DNA from: Sulfitobacter faviae
GTDB taxonomy: Bacteria > Pseudomonadota > Alphaproteobacteria > Rhodobacterales > Rhodobacteraceae
Direction: 5' to 3'
NCBI RefSeq assembly: GCF_029870955.1
Contig: NZ_PGFQ01000005.1
Coordinates: forward strand, 1 to 64,000
DNA: 64,000 bases
Part shown: positions 9,238-17,723 of the stretch, in pieces
Position numbering within the stretch: position 1 is the first letter of the stretch
Layout of the letters: each line of letters begins with the position of its first letter
The notes under the pieces: model-generated
Database searches by the model: none
Told to the model about the DNA's origin: nothing
What the model saw: only the letters and a program-made list of their open reading frames with translations
Translations under genes and position numbers: made by a program

Positions 9238-9582
9238 TCACGTCTCGCGATAGTTGTCACAAGCCTCAACCCCTTCTGCGACGACATCAAGAAGAGCATC
9301 TACATCGCTCAATAGCGTTATGATACGTGAATTGCTGATACGGTAGCGAACAAACCGTCCATCTCGATCGCTGGCGACAAGCCCGCACTCCAGCAGGCAT
9401 CGCAAATGATTGGAGATATTGGGCTGAGTTAGTCCCGTGTGCGCGACGAGCTCCTGAACGACGAACGGACTTTTTGCCAAGGCGTCCAAAATCGTCAAAC
9501 GACTGGTATCTGCGAAGCCGCGAAGCAATTTCGCGCGCTGTTCAATAGTGGTGGTCTTGTTGTCCATAACGATTTGCGCCAT
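9238..9582 (-). CDS. ArsR/SmtB-family repressor, CmtR-like Cd/Pb sensor
   Basis: 114-residue winged-helix repressor. The recognition helix region is LTQPNISNHLRCLLECGLV; the two cysteines (62 and 66) sit at the end of that helix, and a third (Cys108) is near the C-terminus. This arrangement matches CmtR (Cys57, Cys61, Cys102), which senses Cd(II) and Pb(II), rather than the CadC or SmtB site. ATG 9582 is preceded by GAGAAA. It is divergent from the CDF exporter with 57 bp between, and its start overlaps the inverted repeat at 9582-9599, consistent with autorepression and control of the CDF-lspA-P450 operon. Confidence 0.82.
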   Translation of the reverse strand: MAQIVMDNKTTTIEQRAKLLRGFADTSRLTILDALAKSPFVVQELVAHTGLTQPNISNHLRCLLECGLVASDRDGRFVRYRISNSRIITLLSDVDALLDVVAEGVEACDNYRET

Positions 9583-9599
9583 ATCATTTCTCGCTGATA
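9582..9599. promoter_or_regulatory. TATCA-N8-TGATA operator in the arsR/CDF divergent promoter
   Basis: Inverted repeat TATCA (9582-9586) and TGATA (9595-9599), extendable to CCATATCA/TGATATATGG. It overlaps the repressor start and lies between -35-like TTGCGC (9574-9579) and -10-like TATATG (9598-9603) of the CDF operon. The same motif recurs at 15555-15572. Confidence 0.65.
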
Positions 9600-9639
9600 T
9601 ATGGAATCTTCTATCCACTTTAGCAGGAAAGCCGCGATC

Positions 9640-10488
9640 ATGGCCAACACAGACAACGAGATAGCAGATGCGCCATTGTTTCGATACCGGGTTTCCGGCA
9701 TGGATTGCGCGAAGGATGCTGCACAGATCGAGCGGGCGGCACAGTCGGCCGGGGTAGCGCCCGGCGATGTGAAAGTGTCGGCCGCAACCCACATCATGAC
9801 ACTGGCTGCACCCGAAGGGCGCCTGCCGGACATCGAAAAGGCCGTTGCGGTGACTGGTTACAGCTTCGACCGGATCGAGGACAATGCAGACATTCCGCCA
9901 AATCCGGCCCATCAGGACCCGGCCTACCGCCGTGCCCTCTGGATCGTCGTGATCCTGAACGTGGGATACGGGGTCCTCGAAATGATCGGCGGTTTCATTT
10001 CCGGATCGCAGGCCGTGAAGGCCGATGCGCTCGATTTCATCGGCGATGGCGCGATCACCTTCCTCGGCCTGCTGGCCATCGGCTGGAGCCTCGCTTGGCG
10101 GGCACGGTCGGCTCTGATCCAAGGCATCTTCCTCGGGCTCCTCGGTCTTGGCGTCCTCGGCACAACCATCGTTCGGGTCTTCGAACAGACGACGCCGGAT
10201 GCAGGTCTCATGGGCCTGCTCGGTATGATCGCCCTTGTCGTGAACGTCGTCTCCGTTCTGCCGCTGCTGCGATTCCGCAAGGGCGACGCGAACATGCGGG
10301 CTGTCTGGCTGTTCTCGCGCAACGACGCTATCGGCAATGCGGCGGTCGTCATCGCCGCCGGTCTCGTGGCGTGGCTGGGCAGCGCGTGGCCCGACCTTAT
10401 CGTCGCCTTCGGTATCGCCGGACTGTTCCTGCACTCCGCTTGGGCCATCATCCGCGACGCGCGGGGCGATCTGAAGGCGACGGCATGA
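9640..10488 (+). CDS. cation diffusion facilitator with N-terminal HMA-like domain
   Basis: Inner-membrane metal exporter of 282 residues. ATG 9640 is preceded by AGGAAA at good spacing. The N-terminal about 70 residues form an HMA-like ferredoxin fold with SGMDCAKDA, carrying a single cysteine instead of CxxC. Six hydrophobic helices follow with the CDF signature SGSQAVKADALDFIGDG in helix 2 and RNDAIGNAAVVIAA in helix 5. Together with the divergent CmtR-like sensor it is most likely a Cd/Zn/Pb exporter. Its stop overlaps lspA by 4 bp (ATGA). Confidence 0.82.
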   Translation: MANTDNEIADAPLFRYRVSGMDCAKDAAQIERAAQSAGVAPGDVKVSAATHIMTLAAPEGRLPDIEKAVAVTGYSFDRIEDNADIPPNPAHQDPAYRRALWIVVILNVGYGVLEMIGGFISGSQAVKADALDFIGDGAITFLGLLAIGWSLAWRARSALIQGIFLGLLGLGVLGTTIVRVFEQTTPDAGLMGLLGMIALVVNVVSVLPLLRFRKGDANMRAVWLFSRNDAIGNAAVVIAAGLVAWLGSAWPDLIVAFGIAGLFLHSAWAIIRDARGDLKATA

Positions 10489-10985
10489 ACGGTCGCGTTC
10501 TCGGTGGGCTCTGCGCAATCGCAGCGCTCGGTCTCGATCAGGGCACCAAGGCGCTCGCCCTGACCACACCGGCGCTCGAGAGCGGGGTCGAGGTTTTACC
10601 CTTTCTTAACCTCGTGCGGGTTCTGAACGATGGGGTCAGCTTCGGTATGCTCGGCGGGTTCGTACCGTGGTGGGGTCTCATCGCGCTTGCTGGCGTGATC
10701 GTGGCATGGCTATTGATCTGGTTATGGCGCGCGCCGGACAGGCTGACAGCTGCCGCTCTCGGTCTGATCATCGGCGGCGCACTCGGCAATATTCTTGACC
10801 GCGTACGCTATCAGGCCGTTCCTGACTTTCTCGACTTCCATTACGGATCATACCACTGGCCGTCCTTCAATCTCGCGGACGTAACGATTTTCTGCGGTGC
10901 GGCCCTGCTGTTCTGGGACAGCTTCCGCTCTGCGAAGGACAAGCCTGGTCAGAGTGAACGCAAGGAAAACACAACGGGGGTGTAA
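10485..10985 (+). CDS. lspA: lipoprotein signal peptidase (signal peptidase II)
   Basis: 166-residue membrane aspartyl protease cleaving prolipoprotein signals. Family boxes are present: LDQGTKA near the start, NDGVSFGML, GNILDRVRY and FNLADVTI with the catalytic aspartates. It starts inside the CDF stop codon, so it is an accessory copy tied to metal export, not the housekeeping gene. In Cupriavidus metallidurans the lead resistance gene pbrC encodes a similar signal peptidase, which supports a lead/cadmium role for this operon. Confidence 0.92.
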   Translation: MNGRVLGGLCAIAALGLDQGTKALALTTPALESGVEVLPFLNLVRVLNDGVSFGMLGGFVPWWGLIALAGVIVAWLLIWLWRAPDRLTAAALGLIIGGALGNILDRVRYQAVPDFLDFHYGSYHWPSFNLADVTIFCGAALLFWDSFRSAKDKPGQSERKENTTGV

Positions 10986-10988
10986 CCC

Positions 10989-12236
10989 ATGTTCGGCATA
11001 CCATCTGCGAAAGGCTTTGACAGCACACTGGCCCTGCTGCGCAACCCATATGGGTTCATCTCGGAGACCTGCCGCGCACTCGACACAGACCTGTTCGAAA
11101 CCCGCATCCTCCTTCAAGAGACGATCTGCATGACCGGCGCGGCGGCAGCGAAAGTTTTCTATTCCGAGGATAAACTGATCCGCGCGGGCTCGATGCCGGG
11201 CCGCATACAGAAGACCCTGCTGGGCGAAGGCGGCGTTCAGGGATTGGACGGCGCTGCCCACCAGCACCGCAAGAAGATGTTCATGTCACTCATGGGGACC
11301 GAGCGGATCGCCGCGCTTCAGGGCACGTCGCTTCACATGTTGGACAAATATGCGCCGGACTGGGAGGCGAGGAACGAGGTCGTCCTCTATGACGAAGTGC
11401 GCGAAATGCTCACAAGAGCTGTTTGCGCCTGGGCCAGGGTGCCGCTTGATGAAGCTGAGGTGGCGACCCGAACGGCGCAGCTTACAGCGCTTTTTCAGGA
11501 CGCCGGTGCCATTGGCCCGAAACATTGGGCCGCGCGACTGGCGCGCCACCGCCTGGAAAAATGGGCAGCACGGATGATCCAACAGGTCCGCGATGGCGAG
11601 CTTCAGCCGACGCAGGAAAGCGCCCTTCATTTCATCGCGACATGGCGCGATCTCGATGGGGAGTTGTTGACCCCCAGGGTGGCCGCCGTAGAGCTGTTGA
11701 ATGTCCTGCGCCCGACCGTCGCGGTATCCGTGTTCATAGTTCAGGCGGCGCATGCTTTACATCGGCATCCCGAGTGGCGGCAAAAGCTGAAGGACGACGA
11801 GGGACAGCTCGAACCTTTCGTGCAAGAGGTCCGCCGTCTGTATCCGTTCTTTCCCGCGGTTGCGGCACGGGTGAAGAGCGATTTCGAGTGGCGCGGACAT
11901 CGCTTTCCCAAAGGGTACAGGGTTCTGCTCGACCTCTACGGCACGAATACCGACGCTCGTTCGTGGGACGCGCCGCAAGAGTTCCGGCCCGAGCGGTTTC
12001 ACGATCGGGAGGTCACTCCCTACGAGTTCATTCCGCAGGGCGGTGGCGATCACCACAGGAACCACCGTTGTCCGGGCGAGTGGATCGCGATCAGCCAGAT
12101 GAAGGCGTTTTGCAGTTTCTTCGTGAACGCCATCGACTACGAAGTGCCGGATCAGGATCTGGATCTGGAAACCGGAGAACTGCCGCCCATGCCCAAATCT
12201 CGGTTCATCATGCGTAACGTCAGGCCTCGGCAGTAG
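10989..12236 (+). CDS. cytochrome P450 of the CYP152 (fatty acid peroxygenase) type
   Basis: 415 residues, soluble heme-thiolate enzyme. The heme loop FIPQGGGDHHRNHRCPGEW places the ligand at Cys361, and the I-helix has NVLRPTVAVSVF with the Arg-Pro pair that replaces the usual acid-alcohol pair in CYP152 peroxygenases. CYP152 enzymes use hydrogen peroxide to hydroxylate or decarboxylate fatty acids and need no reductase; none is encoded here. It begins 3 bp after lspA, making it the third gene of the CDF operon. The 3' end overlaps the convergent cation transporter by 17 bp. Confidence 0.88.
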   Translation: MFGIPSAKGFDSTLALLRNPYGFISETCRALDTDLFETRILLQETICMTGAAAAKVFYSEDKLIRAGSMPGRIQKTLLGEGGVQGLDGAAHQHRKKMFMSLMGTERIAALQGTSLHMLDKYAPDWEARNEVVLYDEVREMLTRAVCAWARVPLDEAEVATRTAQLTALFQDAGAIGPKHWAARLARHRLEKWAARMIQQVRDGELQPTQESALHFIATWRDLDGELLTPRVAAVELLNVLRPTVAVSVFIVQAAHALHRHPEWRQKLKDDEGQLEPFVQEVRRLYPFFPAVAARVKSDFEWRGHRFPKGYRVLLDLYGTNTDARSWDAPQEFRPERFHDREVTPYEFIPQGGGDHHRNHRCPGEWIAISQMKAFCSFFVNAIDYEVPDQDLDLETGELPPMPKSRFIMRNVRPRQ

Positions 12237-12879
12237 CTTCGCCCTCGTCCGGATCGACCGACCGCGCATCCTTCGTGGCCTCGAACGCCTCCCATGCAAC
12301 GTAGGGCACGATCAGAAGCGCCGCCACCGGGTCGGCCCACCACCAGCCCATCCATTGCGTCAGACCGATCCCGGCCAACACCACGATCGTCTGATACTGG
12401 CAGATCATGGTGTCCTTGGCATTGTACTTCAGGGCGGGCGCATCGAGCCGCTTGCCGTAGCGATACTTGCCCCAGGCGAGGAACGGGTTGGCCACGAGCG
12501 AAGCACCCAGAATCGCGATACCCCACCAGTTGAAGCCCGGCGCCTTCTGCGAAATGAAGGCGGAGACCGCCTCGTAGAGGATCGCCGCGACGACGATCCA
12601 GAAGGCACAGGCAACCACGTAGAGCGCGACCTTCTTGCGGTGCAGGACCGTGCGCTTGTCGGCACCGTCCACCTCACTCTTCAAGCGCCAGATCAGAGTC
12701 GCAGCCGAGGTGGCCTCGACCGTACTGTCGAGGCCCCAACTCACCAGCGCTGCGCTGCCGGTCAGAAGTCCCACGGTGACGGATACGACGACCTCGATGA
12801 TGTTGTAGACGAGGCTGGCGATCTCGACCCGGATGCCGCGCGTCAGATTGGCCTGCCGGTTATCTTGATGACTGCTCAT
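12220..12879 (-). CDS. cation transporter of the CDF superfamily (short form)
   Basis: 219-residue polytopic membrane protein with about five to six hydrophobic helices. SWGLDSTVEATSA near residue 46 and KYNAKDTMICQYQ near 150 correspond to CDF metal-site helices 2 and 5. It lacks the usual C-terminal cytoplasmic metal-binding domain and ends in an acidic tail (DPDEGEATAEA). Expression is from its own upstream region (12880-12990). It presumably exports Zn or Cd; specificity cannot be read from the sequence. Confidence 0.72.
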   Translation of the reverse strand: MSSHQDNRQANLTRGIRVEIASLVYNIIEVVVSVTVGLLTGSAALVSWGLDSTVEATSAATLIWRLKSEVDGADKRTVLHRKKVALYVVACAFWIVVAAILYEAVSAFISQKAPGFNWWGIAILGASLVANPFLAWGKYRYGKRLDAPALKYNAKDTMICQYQTIVVLAGIGLTQWMGWWWADPVAALLIVPYVAWEAFEATKDARSVDPDEGEATAEA

Positions 12880-12990
12880 AACATCTCATCACCGCAAAAT
12901 TTTCGGCGAAAGTTCGAGGCGAGAATTGGCTACCTTGCCATCAGTTGCGCCACGGATCGAAAGCCGAGATTGTCCTGTTTCCAAGCTTCC

Positions 12991-13605
12991 TCAGTAGAGG
13001 CGAGCTTGTCCCTCATACATGAAAACCAAGGGCTTCGGACCTGTCGCGTAACCGGTGTTGAGCCGCTCCATGCGGAAGCCGCTTGTCTCGATCAAGTCGG
13101 CCGTCGGGCGGTCAAGATGGCAGTTCCCGGCGCAGTGTTTCCAGACAGGCGTCAGCCAGCGTTGCCAGCGCCGGATACGGGGTCCGGGCGCCAGGCCATG
13201 CTCGACGAAGCGGAAGACGCCATCCGGCTTGAGAACGCGCCGGATCTCGGCGAGAGCCTTCTCCGGTTCCGAAACGCTGCAGAGTGTCCAGGTGGCGACG
13301 ACGCAATCGACGCTGCGATCTTCGAGCGGCAATGCTTCGGCCACGCCCTCGATCATCTCGGCCGCGGGCATCAGTCCATGGGAGGTTTGCGCGGCCCGAG
13401 AGAGGAGTTCGGGCGACGGATCAATACCGATGATCTGGCGCACGGCCTCGGGGTAGAGCGCAATGTTCAGGCCCGAGCCGATTCCGATCTCCAGCACACG
13501 CCCATGCAGGCCGGAGATGGCGCGGCGCCGGTAGGGAAGAAGTTGATCCTGGCCCATCGCCAGATGCGTCAGCCGAGGGAGGATATGTTTCTCGTACAGT
13601 CGCAT
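12991..13605 (-). CDS. class I SAM-dependent methyltransferase, METTL7-like
   Basis: 204 residues starting at ATG 13605. The SAM fold is clear: VLEIGIGSGLNIALYP (motif I), IGIDPSPELL, and DCVVATWTLCSV (motif IV). The C-terminal part FVEHGLAPGPRIRRWQ, then WKHCAGNCHLDR and GPKPLVFMYEG, resembles METTL7-type enzymes, animal members of which methylate thiols. It follows ccdA closely (stop of ccdA at 13610) and is the last gene of the ccmG-tlpA-ccdA operon. Substrate unknown; a thiol or metalloid is an inference from context. Confidence 0.75.
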   Translation of the reverse strand: MRLYEKHILPRLTHLAMGQDQLLPYRRRAISGLHGRVLEIGIGSGLNIALYPEAVRQIIGIDPSPELLSRAAQTSHGLMPAAEMIEGVAEALPLEDRSVDCVVATWTLCSVSEPEKALAEIRRVLKPDGVFRFVEHGLAPGPRIRRWQRWLTPVWKHCAGNCHLDRPTADLIETSGFRMERLNTGYATGPKPLVFMYEGQARLY

Positions 13606-13609
13606 CTGT

Positions 13610-14344
13610 TCACCCGATCCGCGCAAGGACAGGGAAGGTGTCCAGCAGCCAGTAGGCCAGTGCGCTCAACCGCCCGGTCATCATCGCCAGGCCCATCAGG
13701 ATCATGACGCCGCCCGCAGCCTGATGCAGGCGGCGACCCCAACGACCGATGCCGCGCAGCCTGCCGGCAATACTGTCGGTGAACCCCGCGACGACCAGAA
13801 ACGGGATCCCAAGGCCGGCCGAGTAGACGGCAAGCAATGCGACGCCCTCGCCAATCGTCGCGCTTGTCGCGCTGGCGGTTAGGATGGCACCGAGGATCGG
13901 CCCGATGCACGGTGTCCAGCCGAAACCGAAGGCGAGTCCGAGCACGTAGGAGGCGACCGGTTGCCCGCCCGGCAGGTCGAGATGGAAACGCAGGTCGCGC
14001 TCCATGGCCGACAGGCGCGCTGCCCCGATCATGAACAGACCGAACAGGATCACGATCGCGCCGCCGACGAGGTTGAGTTCGTAGCGCCACTGCAGCAGCG
14101 TCTGACCGAGCGCGGTGGCAGAGGCCCCAAGCGCGATGAATATCGTGGAGAAGCCAAGGACGAAACAGAAGCTGAGCCAGACGGCCCGCCCCTTCGAAGG
14201 CGCTGCACTGCCGGTGACCGTACGTCCGGCAACGTAGGATACGTAGCCGGGCACGAGCGGCAGCACGCAGGGCGACAGAAAGGAAACGGCACCGGCCAGC
14301 AATGCCGCCATTAGTCCAAGAACGGAAAGTTCAATCAAATCCAC
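13610..14344 (-). CDS. ccdA: CcdA-type thiol-disulfide transmembrane transporter
   Basis: 244-residue inner-membrane protein carrying reducing equivalents to the periplasm. Six or more helices and the two conserved cysteine motifs SPCVLPLVPGYVSY and GWTPCIGPILGAIL are present. GTG 14344 (or TTG slightly inside) is preferred because GGAG precedes it; earlier in-frame codons are not membrane-like. It lies between thioredoxin-like genes and the methyltransferase, and would feed electrons to those periplasmic thioredoxins. Confidence 0.88.
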   Translation of the reverse strand: MDLIELSVLGLMAALLAGAVSFLSPCVLPLVPGYVSYVAGRTVTGSAAPSKGRAVWLSFCFVLGFSTIFIALGASATALGQTLLQWRYELNLVGGAIVILFGLFMIGAARLSAMERDLRFHLDLPGGQPVASYVLGLAFGFGWTPCIGPILGAILTASATSATIGEGVALLAVYSAGLGIPFLVVAGFTDSIAGRLRGIGRWGRRLHQAAGGVMILMGLAMMTGRLSALAYWLLDTFPVLARIG

Positions 14345-14426
14345 ATCTCCAAACTGATCGGTAGACCGCCACCACGTGTGCGCACGGAGCGGAACGGCTG
14401 GCGCGGTCGTCGTGCTTTTCCATGTC

Positions 14427-14948
14427 CTATTGCTTACGTTCGTCAATAAGAGCGCTTATCTGCGCAACGGCTTCGGGGCTGTTCCATTCGGCCGGGCCTG
14501 CGAGGCGCCCCCGCTCGCGCCCAATGCGGTCGATCAGAATCGTTGTCGGCAGACCCACCACGGCCAAGGCCAGCATCGCGCGCGTATCCTCCGCGATATA
14601 GAGATCGAGGTTGCGAATGCCGGTCTCTCGGTAGAAGCGGCGCACAGGTTCGAGACCGGCCCGATCGATCGACAGCGGCAGAACATGAAAATCCGATCCG
14701 CCGAGGCGCGCTTGCAGCGCGTCGAGCGTCGGCATCTCCTCGCGACAAGGCGGGCACCAAGTCGCCCAAATGTTCAGAAGCACGACACGTCCCTCGAAGT
14801 CCGCCAGCGTCAGATCCCGTCCATCTCCATCCACGAAAGGCGGCGACAGGAGATCACGCGGAGTCCCGTGATTAGGGATCGGTGGTCGGGCGGAGGCAGG
14901 GCTTGCCGCAAGCGCCAAGACTCCGGCAAGGACGTCACGTCGCCTCAC
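14427..14948 (-). CDS. TlpA-like periplasmic thioredoxin
   Basis: 173 residues with an N-terminal signal (MRRRDVLAGVLALAASPASA) and a thioredoxin fold containing the redox site WATWCPPC (Cys65, Cys68) and the cis-proline loop VGLPTT. TlpA/ResA-type proteins reduce periplasmic cysteines, for example in apocytochromes. It overlaps the upstream ccmG-like gene by 4 bp and likely receives electrons from CcdA. Confidence 0.85.
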   Translation of the reverse strand: MRRRDVLAGVLALAASPASARPPIPNHGTPRDLLSPPFVDGDGRDLTLADFEGRVVLLNIWATWCPPCREEMPTLDALQARLGGSDFHVLPLSIDRAGLEPVRRFYRETGIRNLDLYIAEDTRAMLALAVVGLPTTILIDRIGRERGRLAGPAEWNSPEAVAQISALIDERKQ

Positions 14949-15523
14949 GGGTCGCTCTCAGCCTGCAACCGGCGCACGACCGGCAGAATGTCCTCCTCAA
15001 GCGAGGCCTGATCAAAGGGGCCGACATGCTTGTATGCAATGCGCCCCTCGGCGTCGATTATGTATGTTTCCGGCACTCCATAGACGCCCCAGTCTATCGC
15101 AACGCGGCCTGATCGGTCCGCGCCGATGCGGGTGAAGGGATCGCCGAGCTCTTCGAGGAAACCCAGCGTCTCCTCGGCATCGTCCTTGTAGTTGATACCG
15201 TAGATCGGAACGGTGCCCGCTTCGGCAAGATCGACGAGAAGCGGGTTCTCCGTGCGGCAGGGGACGCACCACGACGCCCAGACGTTGACGAGAGAAACCT
15301 GGTCTTGCAGGTTCGCCGAGCCTAGGCCGTCCTGCCGCCCTTCGATGGGCGGGAGCGCGAATTCCGGGATTGGTCTTCCGATCAGCGTCGAGGGCAACCG
15401 GTCGTCGTTGTTCCAGAGGCCCCAGTAGAAGACTACGCCCAGCAACCCAAACAGAAGAATAGGCAAAATCATGAGCGGCCGTCCGCTCCGGCGCCGCTTT
15501 TCTTGGTTATCCTTCGAACTCAT
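14945..15523 (-). CDS. DsbE/CcmG-like membrane-anchored thioredoxin
   Basis: 192 residues: an N-terminal transmembrane anchor (PLMILPILLFGLLGVVFYWG), then a thioredoxin domain with VWASWCVPC (Cys86, Cys89) and YGVPETYII. CcmG-type proteins reduce the CxxCH of apocytochromes c. First gene of the ccmG-tlpA-ccdA-methyltransferase operon. A second ccmG lies at the right edge of the window, so this one is probably an accessory copy. Confidence 0.85.
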   Translation of the reverse strand: MSSKDNQEKRRRSGRPLMILPILLFGLLGVVFYWGLWNNDDRLPSTLIGRPIPEFALPPIEGRQDGLGSANLQDQVSLVNVWASWCVPCRTENPLLVDLAEAGTVPIYGINYKDDAEETLGFLEELGDPFTRIGADRSGRVAIDWGVYGVPETYIIDAEGRIAYKHVGPFDQASLEEDILPVVRRLQAESDP

Positions 15524-15836
15524 AGCCTGCCATCAATGCTTGGAAGGAATAAGGTATCAGCAACCGCTGATATGAAGCAAACCGTCGCCGATCACAATGC
15601 CGAACGATGGGGGAGGCTTGGCCGCGGCTTCGCAGACCCGAGCCATACTTACTGTTTAGATTCGTAAGAAATCAGTGAAAGGTCGGTATCTGAAGAGGCC
15701 GTTGAATTCAGACCTCTGAACGGCCCCTTCGTCCGCTCTCCGGACATGCGCACCGAAAGCAGCGAAAAGCCGGTATTTGAGCAACTCAGCACGCTCAAAT
15801 TCTCGCAGCATGATGGCAAAGCTGTCTTTGCCAGCG
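15524..15836. other. intergenic region with one operator, otherwise empty
   Basis: 313 bp between the ccmG-like gene and a convergent-orientation secreted protein gene. Apart from the palindrome at 15555-15572 I see no gene or repeat. Confidence 0.5.
15555..15572. promoter_or_regulatory. TATCAGC-AACC-GCTGATA palindromic operator of the thioredoxin operon
   Basis: Perfect 7-bp arms with a 4-bp centre, 32 bp upstream of the ccmG-like start. Reduced to TATCA-N8-TGATA it has exactly the spacing of the repeat at 9582-9599, and both share CGCTGATAT on the right side. The likely binder is the CmtR-like repressor. Confidence 0.65.
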
Positions 15837-16532
15837 CTAGTAGTTCACCTGTTCGAAGTCGTAGTTGCCATCATAGTCACGCCAATCGACGAAGACAGAT
15901 CGGTGATAGATACCCGGGCAATTCTGGCCCCAACGTTCAAGTCCCACATGGGCCTCAGGCAGGGCAGTTATAGAAGATCGCTGCCATGAGAAATCGCCTT
16001 GGGTTCCATAAGTGCCGAGGACTACAGTGGCGTAGCGTTCGCAGTCTCCTTCGCTTCCTGCTTCGTATTGCCGCGCGTAACGAACATCAAAGACACGGAT
16101 GGATCGTACGAAATTGAACTCAGGTCCGCTGATATCGATGTCCGCCCGATCTTGAACGAGCCGGAGGGCCTGGTCGGCGGGAACGAATTTGTCTCTTGGC
16201 AAGGATTGGAGCGGTCGATGGCTGTCGGGCCGGTACAAGGCTTCAAAGATACGGCCAGCGTTGTTTGGTGGCCGATCGCCCTCATAGGAGGCGCCCATGG
16301 GACAGCGCCAGATTTGCAGCGGCGGTTCCACTGGCCAAGGCGTGATACGCCTGATGAATTCGGCGCGAGCTCGGGCGCAAGGGACGGAAGCGGGCCAGCC
16401 GCCAGACAGACACAAGAGGATCGCGCAGTCGATCGGGTATGTCTGCGCTCGGGCGGACATTGGTAGCGAAAGACCAGTCACGGTGAAAGCGACTGCAACC
16501 GAGGGGAGGAGCTTCTTGATCAGATAGTGCAT
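15837..16532 (-). CDS. secreted conserved hypothetical protein
   Basis: 231 residues from ATG 16532, which has GGAGG about 9 bp upstream. A cleavable signal peptide (LLPSVAVAFTVTGLSLPMSARA) is followed by a Cys-rich start (PIDCAILLCLSGGWP, then VPCARARAEF and IWRCPMG) and the text ITPWPVEPPLQIW. I recall similar proteins as uncharacterised families in mobile regions of alphaproteobacteria, but have no function for it. It borders the IS30 elements. Confidence 0.6.
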   Translation of the reverse strand: MHYLIKKLLPSVAVAFTVTGLSLPMSARAQTYPIDCAILLCLSGGWPASVPCARARAEFIRRITPWPVEPPLQIWRCPMGASYEGDRPPNNAGRIFEALYRPDSHRPLQSLPRDKFVPADQALRLVQDRADIDISGPEFNFVRSIRVFDVRYARQYEAGSEGDCERYATVVLGTYGTQGDFSWQRSSITALPEAHVGLERWGQNCPGIYHRSVFVDWRDYDGNYDFEQVNY

Positions 16533-16637
16533 GCTGCGGAACCTCCGTGAGAGGAGTCCAGCATATATACGATAATATACTATCGCAATGTGAGCGATAC
16601 CTGAACTGCGACTCATGTTGGGATCAGGGTAGGGGCG

Positions 16638-17653
16638 TCATCGCATTTCCTCCAACATCTTTTCGCGGAAGACCTCAGCTGGCGTTTTCCATCCAAGGCA
16701 CTTGCGCGGCGTATTGTTGAGGCGATCACAGATCACCTTCATATCGTGATCTGTGCATTGCCGGATATCGCGTTTGCGGGGCAACCACCTTCGAAGGCGT
16801 CGGTTAGTGTTCTCGACTGTGCCTTTCTGCCAGGGGCTGGAGGGGTCGCAGAACCACGTCTGGGTTCCGATCTCGGCTTGCAGGTGGGGCCAACTGACAA
16901 ACTCGGTTCCGCGGTCAAAAGTGTTGGACCGACGGGCGACGAGGGGAGGTCTTTGATGGCGCTCATGATCTTGGCCATGACCGGCTTGGTGCGCTTGTTC
17001 GGGTTTTTCAGGATCACAGTGAAGCGGCTGACGCGCTCAACCAGTGAGGTAACGTTGGACTGGCCAAGCTTTTGTTTAAACAGCATCAAATCAGCTTCCC
17101 AATGACCGAACTGACGGCGATGAGCGACATCATCGGGTCGGAACAGAATGCTGACATCGCGGTGGAATTTGGGTTCTCTGCGCCTTCTGGTGCGACGTGG
17201 TCTGCGGGCGACACGGTGGGTCGGTAGATACCACCACAGGTCTTCGCGCTGACCTTCCTTGGAGTAGATGTAACGATAGATGGTTTCCTGACAGACCCTG
17301 AGAGGAGCGCGTTCGTGAATCATACGGTTACTGATCTGCTCTGGTGTCCAGCCGTTCTTGATACGCTCGATCACGCACTTGCGAAGCTCAGGATGTTTGA
17401 TCAGTTTGCGCTCTCGAGCACGACGTTCCGCTTGCATCAGGTGAGCAGCGGCACCGTAATAGCCATCGCAACCCGGCATGCTTTCGTCCGAAAAATGGTT
17501 GCGCTTTAGCTCGCGAAATATCGTTGATCTGCAGCGCTTCAGAACGCGCGCCATCTCATCAACTGGGACCTTAGCGTGTCTCCAGCGTTCTATCTTGCGT
17601 CGTTCTGTGATACTCAGTTGGTCGTAAACGGCTCCCATACCGATTCCTCTCAT
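16638..17653 (-). CDS. IS30-family transposase (frameshifted near the C-terminus)
   Basis: DDE transposase. Helix-turn-helix start (ITERRKIERWRHAKVPVDEMA), FGHWEADLM with the first Asp, and in a second frame SNTFDRGTEF with the second Asp and the KGTVEN region, ending EMR-stop at 16638. The frame changes at the G4 run 16943-16946; one more base gives a full-length protein of about 338 residues. I could not identify its terminal inverted repeats with confidence. Confidence 0.8.
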
Positions 17654-17723
17654 TAGATAAACTACTGTTTTCTAACAAGAGTCGCGCTTGAGGGTAGCGC
17701 GCGCCAATGGTGTCTCAAGGGTC

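Noticed and set aside
9238..10569. Long minus-strand open frame of 443 codons
   Set aside because: Only the last 114 codons (ArsR) are a real protein; the rest is antisense to the CDF exporter.
9705..10985. Plus-strand frame of 426 codons ending in lspA
   Set aside because: The upstream part is an alternate frame of the CDF gene; lspA itself begins at 10485.
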